From Acinetobacter gyllenbergii CIP 110306 = MTCC 11365 (GTDB taxonomy: Bacteria; Pseudomonadota; Gammaproteobacteria; Pseudomonadales; Moraxellaceae), in the NCBI RefSeq assembly GCF_000413855.1, contig NZ_ATGG01000064.1, forward strand, positions 1-42,482: a stretch of 42,482 bases of DNA, read 5' to 3'. Under the pieces are notes generated by a model. That model had not been told where the DNA came from, did not search any database, and was given only the letters and a program-made list of their open reading frames with translations. The stretch's first letter is position 1. The number at the start of each line of letters is the position of its first letter. This document shows positions 7,746 to 14,900 of the stretch, piece after piece. Both the position numbers and the translations under genes were made by a program.

Positions 7746-8255
7746 TCATGCATCGTTTTTAATGGCATGTTCAGAAATATAAACCCGTGCCTGCTCAGAA
7801 ATCAGCTCAAAAAGCTCTATCACTTCATCATTTTTCATTCGGATACAACCATGTGACATGGGAATGCCCATCGGTTCAGTATCTGGTGTGCCATGAATAT
7901 AGATATAGCGCTTAAAGGTATCGTGCCCTTCCCCATGGTTAAAGCCTTCTTCTAAACCATCCAACCATAAGATTCGTGACAAGATCCAATCACGTTGCGG
8001 AAATTGCTGGGCTAGTTGTTGGTCATACACCTCACCCGTGGGTTGGCGAGCAATAAATACCGCATTTTTAGGCGCATCCCCACCGATCTTTTGTGCGACC
8101 TGATGCCAGCCTCGTGGCGTTTTACCACTATTCTCTTGTTCACCAATACCGTTTTTACCCGAAGAGATCACATAGAATTTATTATGTTTTGGCAAATGTA
8201 AGGTTTGTTGTGCCAAGTCAATGATGATGTCTGCCTGATCTAGGGTATAGCTCAT
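7746..8255 (-). CDS. elsL: Cytoplasmic YkuD-family protein, L,D-carboxypeptidase/transpeptidase (ElsL/LdtK-like)
   Basis: A 169-residue YkuD-fold protein with the catalytic signature IHGTP followed by SHGCIRM, which contains the nucleophilic Cys and the His. It begins directly with MSYTLDQADIIIDLAQQTL and has no signal peptide or membrane anchor, unlike periplasmic L,D-transpeptidases. In A. baumannii a signal-less YkuD protein first called LdtK was later shown to be the cytoplasmic L,D-carboxypeptidase ElsL, which trims tetrapeptides in peptidoglycan recycling and supports rod shape. The match here is by architecture and motifs; the symbol is my assignment. It is monocistronic, with an intergenic repeat array upstream. 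Confidence 0.75.
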   Translation of the reverse strand: MSYTLDQADIIIDLAQQTLHLPKHNKFYVISSGKNGIGEQENSGKTPRGWHQVAQKIGGDAPKNAVFIARQPTGEVYDQQLAQQFPQRDWILSRILWLDGLEEGFNHGEGHDTFKRYIYIHGTPDTEPMGIPMSHGCIRMKNDEVIELFELISEQARVYISEHAIKNDA

Positions 8256-8398
8256 TTTTATCTCGAAAACTGATAGAACAATTTTATTTCAACATAGACT
8301 GTCAGCTTTTTCTTGTGCTTTTCAGTAGTTTTAATTGTTCGTCGGTTTTAAATATAAAAAAACAAAACAGTATGATTTATCTTTGGGATAAGCTAAAA
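8256..8398. other. AT-rich intergenic stretch upstream of the YkuD gene
   Basis: No gene or RNA is recognised here. It presumably holds the promoter of the minus-strand YkuD gene. Together with the repeat array that follows it makes a 374-base gap between genes. Confidence 0.5.
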
Positions 8399-8640
8399 GC
8401 GTTGCTTTAAGTTTATTTATCCTCGCCACTCGCAGCATATGAGCCATATTTGGCGCAAGGTCTTGCGCATGAGGAATTATTCCGCAAGAGCGTTGCTTTT
8501 CTTAACTCGCCACTCGAACATAGTTCTCGTCTTGCGCATGAGAAATACATTTCGCAAGAGCGTTGCTTTGCTTAAACTCGCCACTCGAACATAGTTCTCG
8601 TCTTGCGCTCGGACAAAGCGTTGCTTTGTTTATCCTCGCT
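8399..8640. repeat. Tandem degenerate repeat array with internal inverted repeats
   Basis: The decamer gcgttgcttt occurs at 8399, 8490, 8560 and 8618, each time followed by a form of ctcgccactcg and, in the middle units, by aacatagttctcgtcttgcg. Units are about 91, 70 and 58 bases long, the last one partial. Within units, CTTGCG and CGCAAG face each other around 8461-8488 and 8531-8558, so each unit could form a hairpin. The fourth unit overlaps the last codons and stop of the YbaN-like gene. It does not have the regular repeat/spacer structure of a CRISPR array. Confidence 0.8.
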
Positions 8641-8995
8641 CAGGCTCGGGGCGTAACCACAACCACACAGCCACGATAAACATGGTGACATCGGTAAAAA
8701 CTTTTACCCAAAATGGCGCATTGGTAAATAGCATCAAAATACCACTGATCAGCATCATGATACTGGCAATCCATTTTGCCTTACGAGGAACAGTGCCATG
8801 CTCGCGCCAATTGCGTAAGGTCGGTCCATATTTGGGATGATTCAACAACCATGCATCCATTTCAGGCCAGCCTTTGGAAGCGGCCCATGCGGCAAGAATC
8901 AGAAATACGGTGGTTGGCATGCCAGGTAAAATTGCTCCAATGATTCCTAACGTAATAAAAATCACGACCAAACTACGCCAGAATAATGTTTTCAT
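8630..8995 (-). CDS. YbaN-like DUF454 inner-membrane protein
   Basis: A 121-residue protein of the DUF454/YbaN family with hydrophobic segments near residues 6-30 and 78-115. The family landmarks LGIIGAILPGMPTTVFLILAA, AWAASKGWPEMDAWLLNHPKYG and the following GPTLRNWREHG are all present. Function is unknown; in E. coli ybaN lies next to priC and apt, which does not help here. I start at the ATG (8993-8995) that opens MKTLFWRSL rather than the upstream TTG at 9011-9013. The last codons (ERG) and stop lie inside the repeat array, suggesting that the natural C-terminus has been replaced or extended by repeat sequence. Confidence 0.82.
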   Translation of the reverse strand: MKTLFWRSLVVIFITLGIIGAILPGMPTTVFLILAAWAASKGWPEMDAWLLNHPKYGPTLRNWREHGTVPRKAKWIASIMMLISGILMLFTNAPFWVKVFTDVTMFIVAVWLWLRPEPERG

Positions 8996-9095
8996 TGAGC
9001 AATTAACCAACACCGATTTACAACCGTGCTAGTATAAAGTGTTTTTATCGTTCTTTCTTAAACTTCACTTATTATTTCAATGATTGAGTTAATTC

Positions 9096-9956
9096 ATGCC
9101 TAACCTGATTACCACTTCCAGTTATTTTGAACCGTGGTTACAGTTTAACAACCCAATCGTACGACATTTAGCATTTTGTATTGCCAGCCCTAATATATTG
9201 GCTGAAATTCCCAATGAGCTTCATGTAAAACATCATTTTGAACTCCACTCAGATCTGATTTGGCAAGGTCATTATCAACGTTATGAATCACGCTTAAAAC
9301 AGCTCGATCAGCAGCCCCAGCCACTGATTGATTTTCTGGCACAACTCAAAAGTACCCGACTTGGTCTACGTTTTGAAAATTTGCTCTGGTTTTGGTTATT
9401 GGATGATGATTATCATCCCTATCAGTTGCTAGGACACAGTATTCAAAAAATTGCGGGTGCAATCACTTTGGGTGAACTCGACTTCGTGGTATTTAATCAG
9501 CAGACCGCAGAAGTTGAACATTGGGAAGTCGCCTTAAAATATTATCTAGGCGAAGGACAATTAGATTTAGCGCAATGGTATGGCCTAAACAGAGAAGATA
9601 CTTTACAGCGAAAGTTAAAACATTTTACTGAACGGCAATTTCAGTTTTTAGAAGCCAATCACCATCAAATTCAAAGAAAGTTTGCAGTGATGAAAGGCCA
9701 ACTCTATCTACCCCAAGAGCAAAATAACTTAAATTTACCATCTTGGATCAATGCATCACGACGTTTAGGGCATTGGGGTACGCACATCCCACAAACGCCT
9801 TATTACCGCCTACAACGACATGAATGGCTCTGCCCTGATCTAAAGCCCTCATCACAAACCGCAGTCTGGTGGAGCAATGGTCTGTATCATCAAGCAACAG
9901 CTGAACCAAACTTTTATATGTTTCGTCAGCCCTCATTATTATTTAGTGTAACTTAA
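9096..9956 (+). CDS. DUF1853 family protein
   Basis: A 286-residue soluble protein matching the DUF1853 family across its length. Landmarks are PIVRHLAFCIASP near the start, STRLGLRFENLLWFWL in the middle, and GELDFVVF followed by HWEVALKYYLG. The last pair resembles the Asp and Glu-x-Lys arrangement of PD-(D/E)xK nuclease-like folds, with AL between Glu and Lys rather than one residue; this is an observation and the activity is unproven. The ATG start lacks a strong ribosome-binding site. It is divergent from the YbaN-like gene, with 100 bases between the starts. Confidence 0.8.
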   Translation: MPNLITTSSYFEPWLQFNNPIVRHLAFCIASPNILAEIPNELHVKHHFELHSDLIWQGHYQRYESRLKQLDQQPQPLIDFLAQLKSTRLGLRFENLLWFWLLDDDYHPYQLLGHSIQKIAGAITLGELDFVVFNQQTAEVEHWEVALKYYLGEGQLDLAQWYGLNREDTLQRKLKHFTERQFQFLEANHHQIQRKFAVMKGQLYLPQEQNNLNLPSWINASRRLGHWGTHIPQTPYYRLQRHEWLCPDLKPSSQTAVWWSNGLYHQATAEPNFYMFRQPSLLFSVT

Positions 9957-10079
9957 CAAAGTAATTACCCAATAAGATAACATTTCATAACACTTCTACC
10001 ATCAAACACTTATGTTCATTTTCTGGTAAATTTTTTAGCCTCTTAAGTACATCATAATTATATTCAAACGGAGAAGATG

Positions 10080-10220
10080 ATGAAAAAAATCTTAGTTGCT
10101 TCAATCATGACTGCTTTTGTTTTAACTGGTTGTAATACATTCAAGGGTATCGGTAAAGATGTGTCTAAGGCAGGTGACAAAGTCACTCAAACTGCTGAAA
10201 AAACACAAGATAAAATGTAA
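10080..10220 (+). CDS. Small entericidin-like lipoprotein
   Basis: A 46-residue secreted lipoprotein. It has a classic type II signal peptide with lipobox LTGC, making Cys18 the lipidated residue, and a mature part GKDVSKAGDKVTQTAEKTQDKM, residues 25-46, of the entericidin EcnA/EcnB type. There are two adjacent ATGs (10077 and 10080); I prefer the second because GGAG lies six bases upstream. It is a single-gene unit ending in a strong terminator. Entericidin B in E. coli is a stress-induced bacteriolytic lipoprotein, but many homologues have no known role, so function here is open. Confidence 0.85.
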   Translation: MKKILVASIMTAFVLTGCNTFKGIGKDVSKAGDKVTQTAEKTQDKM

Positions 10221-10240
10221 TCCTTGAAAGCAGCTTAGTA

Positions 10241-10274
10241 AAACCTTATCTAAACCTAGATAAGGTTTATTTTT
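10241..10274 (+). terminator. Rho-independent terminator after entericidin-like gene
   Basis: A perfect 12-base stem (aaaccttatcta / tagataaggttt) with loop AACC, followed by a T-rich tract. Confidence 0.88.
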
Positions 10275-10343
10275 ACATACCTTTCTTTAGCATATTCCCC
10301 TATTATATCGGTTCATATTTCACCAGATTTAGCTACATCCCGC

Positions 10344-11477
10344 ATGAACCATTCCGATACACTCGAACTCAGTTTACAACTCCTACGTCAACCCTCTGTA
10401 ACGCCTATTGACCATGATTGTCAAAATATCATGGCTGAACGTTTGGCAAAGATTGGCTTTAATATCGAAAACATGCGTTTTGAAGATGTTGATAATTTAT
10501 GGGCACGTCGTGGCACAGAAAATCCCGTATTTTGTTTTGCAGGCCATACCGATGTAGTCCCTACAGGTCACTTAGACGACTGGAATTCAGATCCATTTTT
10601 ACCAAGTATCCGTGATGGTAAATTATATGGTCGTGGTTCTGCCGATATGAAAACAGCTTTGGCTGCGATGGTGGTTGCCTCTGAACGTTTTGTTGCTAAA
10701 CATCCGGACCATAAAGGCTCAATCGCCTTCTTAATTACTTCTGACGAGGAAGGCCCATCCATCAATGGTACCGTAAAAGTTGTTGAAACATTAGAAGCAC
10801 GTAATGAAAAAATGACATGGTGCTTGGTCGGTGAACCATCTAGTACCCATCAATTGGGGGACATTGTCAAGAATGGTCGTCGTGGTTCTTTGAATGCGGT
10901 CTTAACTGTATATGGTAAACAAGGCCATGTGGCATATCCACATCTGGCAGAAAACCCGATTCATACGGCCTCTAAAGCACTGAATGAGCTCTGCGAAACC
11001 GTTTGGGACAATGGTAATGAATATTTCCCTGCAACCTCATTCCAGATTTCAAATATCCAAGCAGGTACTGGCGCAACCAACGTCATTCCAGGCACATTAA
11101 AAGTGACCTTTAATTTCCGTTATTCGACTGAAGTCACTGCCGATATCTTGAAACAACGCGTACTTGAGACTTTAGATCAACATAAACTCAATTACGACAT
11201 CCAATGGACTTTATCTGGTTTGCCATTCCTGACGCCTGTCGGTGAGTTAGTCAATGCTGCAAAAACCGCGATTAAGAGTGTCACGGGCATCGATACCGTG
11301 CTTTCAACCAGTGGTGGTACTTCGGATGGTCGCTTCATTGCACCAACAGGTGCTCAAGTGCTTGAATTAGGCGTATTGAATGCCACGATTCATCAGATTA
11401 ATGAACACGTCAATGTTGCCGAGCTTGAACCATTGGCTGAAATTTATGAGCAAATCTTAATCGAGCTGCTTGCTTAA
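10344..11477 (+). CDS. dapE: Succinyl-diaminopimelate desuccinylase DapE
   Basis: A 377-residue M20-family metallohydrolase that removes succinate from N-succinyl-L,L-diaminopimelate, a step in lysine and peptidoglycan meso-DAP synthesis. Metal-site motifs are FAGHTDVVPTG (His and first Asp), YGRGSADMKT (bridging Asp), SDEEGPS (Glu pair), VGEPSS, and a final IHQINEHV. Length equals the family norm. It is followed by a terminator shared with the convergent Pil-Chp operon. No dapD or dapC is adjacent. Confidence 0.97.
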   Translation: MNHSDTLELSLQLLRQPSVTPIDHDCQNIMAERLAKIGFNIENMRFEDVDNLWARRGTENPVFCFAGHTDVVPTGHLDDWNSDPFLPSIRDGKLYGRGSADMKTALAAMVVASERFVAKHPDHKGSIAFLITSDEEGPSINGTVKVVETLEARNEKMTWCLVGEPSSTHQLGDIVKNGRRGSLNAVLTVYGKQGHVAYPHLAENPIHTASKALNELCETVWDNGNEYFPATSFQISNIQAGTGATNVIPGTLKVTFNFRYSTEVTADILKQRVLETLDQHKLNYDIQWTLSGLPFLTPVGELVNAAKTAIKSVTGIDTVLSTSGGTSDGRFIAPTGAQVLELGVLNATIHQINEHVNVAELEPLAEIYEQILIELLA

Positions 11478-11494
11478 AATAAAAAGACAGCTAT

Positions 11495-11526
11495 AAAAAA
11501 GGAACTCAAATGAGTTCCTTTTTTAT
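11495..11526. terminator. Bidirectional terminator between dapE and chpC-like gene
   Basis: A perfect 14-base stem (aaaaaaggaactca / tgagttcctttttt) with a 2-base spacer, flanked by A-run and T-run, so it can stop transcription from both convergent genes. It touches the stop codon of the minus-strand gene. Confidence 0.92.
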
Positions 11527-11981
11527 TATAGCCCAAGCTGGGTTTGTATATTTTGCAGATGGGGAACATAAAATTCATGCTCTCCCATCTTCACATATTT
11601 AAACACTTTATCATCATCGATTTCACGCTCTTCATCCACAATTTCAGAAATACGCACACGAATCGACTCAGGCATTTCATTGCAGACCAGTGCAAATCGT
11701 TCAGAAACGTCATCGCCTTCAATCACCAATGCAACACCGTGTTTCTGCTTTGGATCATTCACAGCGTAGACAGGAAGTTTTAGATCATGCCATTCGATAT
11801 GATCAACGTTGGTTTGGGTATCCATCGCTGACAACACAATATTTTGTGGTAACAGCATCGGTACTTTTTGATGGCACTGAATAATATATGCATCAATAAA
11901 TCCCGTTGAGACCGTAATTAAATGTTGTAACTCTTGCTGGTCAATCTGGCCCAGTGTGGAGTTTGCACTTTTCTTAGCCAT
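11526..11981 (-). CDS. CheW-like adaptor, ChpC candidate
   Basis: A 151-residue soluble protein at the end of the Pil-Chp operon, starting 13 bases after the chpA stop. Its middle looks like a diverged CheW domain: MLLPQNIVLSAMD, then LKLPVYAVNDP where CheW has its RG..VPV strand, then GVALVIEG and ERFALVCNEMPESIRVRISEIVDEE. In Pseudomonas the operon contains ChpC, a CheW-like protein linking a second receptor input to ChpA, in a comparable position after chpA. The assignment rests on this weak similarity and on position. Confidence 0.65.
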   Translation of the reverse strand: MAKKSANSTLGQIDQQELQHLITVSTGFIDAYIIQCHQKVPMLLPQNIVLSAMDTQTNVDHIEWHDLKLPVYAVNDPKQKHGVALVIEGDDVSERFALVCNEMPESIRVRISEIVDEEREIDDDKVFKYVKMGEHEFYVPHLQNIQTQLGL

Positions 11982-11994
11982 TATTTTTCACCTC

Positions 11995-14900
11995 TTAGCG
12001 CACCGCAAGTAAGCTTTCAATATTTTCCAAGAGCGCCTCTTCTTGGAATGGTTTACCCATATACTGGTTTACACCCAACGATAACGCACGTTCACGATGC
12101 TTCTCACCGGTACGTGATGTAATCATGATAATTGGCAAGTCACGATGAATTTCATGATGTCGTACTAGGTTAGACACTTCAAAACCATCCATACGTGGCA
12201 TCTCGATATCCAGCAACATTAAGTCTGGCTTCACAGTTTCAAGCTGTTCAATTGCATCCACACCATCTTTAGCGGTCACAACATCATAGCCTTGACGTTC
12301 TAATAGACGTGAGGTCACCTTACGTACTGTCACCGAGTCATCGACAATCATAATCAAGCGACGTTCATCATAACGTTGCTTGGTATAAGTCTCATCGGCC
12401 TGCTTACTGCGTGCAGTTGACTGCGCTTGTCGAGCAATGTTTTGACCATCCAAGATCAAACACACTTGACCATCACCAAGAATCGTTGCACCTGCAATCA
12501 CGCCAATACTTGAGAACTGTTGCCCCACGGGTTTGACCACAATTTGTCCTCGCGAACCAATCAACTGATCAACCAATAATGCCGTGGTCTGACCTTGAGC
12601 CCCTTTAATCAACAGCACAGGTAGAGAATGTACCACGCCGCTTAAACGTGGAATTGGCTGTCCAGCCACGAACTCAGACAAGTAGCGTAAACGATAACGT
12701 TCTTGATCAATACTGAAGTAATCTTCTTGGCTTTCAAAGTACTGTTCTAAAGCCACAGGTGAGATACGTACAATACGATCGATCTGCGCCAATGGGAAGG
12801 CGAACTGTTGATCGCCAGCTTTTACCATCAAGGCATCACTCACCGCCACTGTGGTCGGTACGCGAATGGTGAAGGTGGTGCCCTGACCAAAGCTTGAATC
12901 GACACTGACATGACCACCTAAGGCTTTAATATCACTTTGTACAACATCCAGCCCAACACCACGACCTGAAATCTGTGTCACTTGAGCCGCGGTACTAAAG
13001 CCTGGATGGAAAATAAATTGTAGAATTTCTTCCTGATCCAGTTTCTGATCTTTGGTCATCAAGCCTGTTTGTAAAGCTTTCTCCTTGATGCGCTTAACAT
13101 CAATGCCTTTACCATCATCACTAAAGGTCACCACAACATCTGTGCCTTGACGGCCAATGTTCAGCACAATATGACCCGTCTCTGGCTTTTGCGCTTGTAA
13201 ACGCTGTTCGCGGTCTTCAATGCCGTGGTCAATCGCATTACGTAACATATGTTCAAACGGCGCAACCAAACGCTCAAGAATACTGCGGTCTAACTCACCT
13301 TCGGTATTATTCACCACCAATTCAGTTGGGCGGTTTAAGGTCGATGCGGTTTGACGCACAATACGCTGTAAACGTGGTAATAGACGCGAGAATGGGACCA
13401 AGCGAGTACGCATCAAGCTTTCTTGAATTTCAGCCTGAATACGTGACTGCTGTAGTAGCAAACCTTCGGTATCACGAATCTTTTCAGACAGCGTGGTTTT
13501 GAAATCAACCAAATCCGATGCTGACTCAGCTAAAGACTTGGACAATTGGTTCAACGATGAATATTGATCCATTTCCAGTGGGTCAAAGTCGGCATAACGC
13601 GAATTTTCACCGCCATGTCGTGCAATGATCTGACTTTCCAACTCACCTTCCATTCGGCGTAACTGATCCGCCAAACGCTTGATCGCCAGTTCCATTTCCG
13701 TCAGGGTACCGCCCAATTGGCCTAAGTCCATCTCGATACGTGAACGGTTGATCGCATTTTCCCCTGACAAGTCAATCATCTTTTCAATGACGTCAGCAGA
13801 GACACGGATCATTTCATTATTCTGTTCAATACGTTCAGCGGTTTCCCACTCACCCAACATTGACGGCGGCTCAGTACCATCCCCCTGAACAAACTCCATC
13901 GTATATTCAGGCGTAAAGATGTCCTTAGCAGAGAGCTTCTGTGGCAGTTGTGCCGAAACATCGACAAACTCCATCTTCTCTAAGCTTTGTTTTAAGCCAT
14001 CAAAATTGGCATATTGGCGCTTAAAGATCGCATCATGCAACCATGCGAATGCTGTATTGAGTAAATTGTCATACACATTCGAACTGAAGTGATGTACACC
14101 GAATTGCTCAAAAGCATTCTCTAAATGATAGGCAATAATCGCGATGGCATCCATTTCTGCCATGCGTGCACCACCTTTCAGACTGTGGGCATTACGCTGT
14201 AACTGTAATAGCAAACTACGGTTACCCCGTTGATCGAACCATTGCTTCAATAAACTTTGTGCTTGCTCAAGCAATTCTTCTGCTTCTTCAAGGAAAGTCT
14301 GTTCAACTAGATTACGAACATCATCATCTGTCGTATCAGCAACGGTTTCTACCAATTGTGCTGCGGAAATATCCTCAAGCACTTCTGTCTCAACAGGTGA
14401 AGCCTCAAGCTCAATCGCTTGTTCAGCAACTACGGCTTCAACATTGTCCAACGCAGGCTGTTCCACCTGAATCGCTTCAACTGCGTCAAATTCTTGTGCT
14501 GTCTCAGGCACTAGCTCTACAGCAACAGACTCAATTGATTGATCTGCCTGTTGTAATAACTGCACCACATGCGTCGATGGATAATCTGTTTGCTGATCGC
14601 GAATGGTTTGAATACGATCTGCAATATCATCCTGTACCAAACGAATAATCGCGATGAGTTGTGGCGTCGCTTGAATCTGTTGGTTAATTAGCTTTTCATA
14701 AATGGTTTCTAATTCATGCGCGATCAAACCAATATGACGCGCTTGAATCATATTTGAACCACCTTTTAAGGTGTGCAAATAACGCATCAAATTCTTTAAG
14801 GCATTAACGTTTTGATGGTCCGCAGTCCATGTATTCAGGTCCGTATCAATCCCACCGAGTAACTCATCTGCTTCTTCTAAGAAGATATCCAGTAGGTCTG

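Noticed and set aside
8399..8640. CRISPR-like array
   Set aside because: Units vary in length and the repeats are long and degenerate, with no short constant repeat between unique spacers and no cas gene nearby.
14166..14648. A 160-codon open frame opposite chpA
   Set aside because: It lies entirely antisense to the Hpt region of chpA, has low-complexity Gln/Leu-rich content and no ribosome-binding site or domain.
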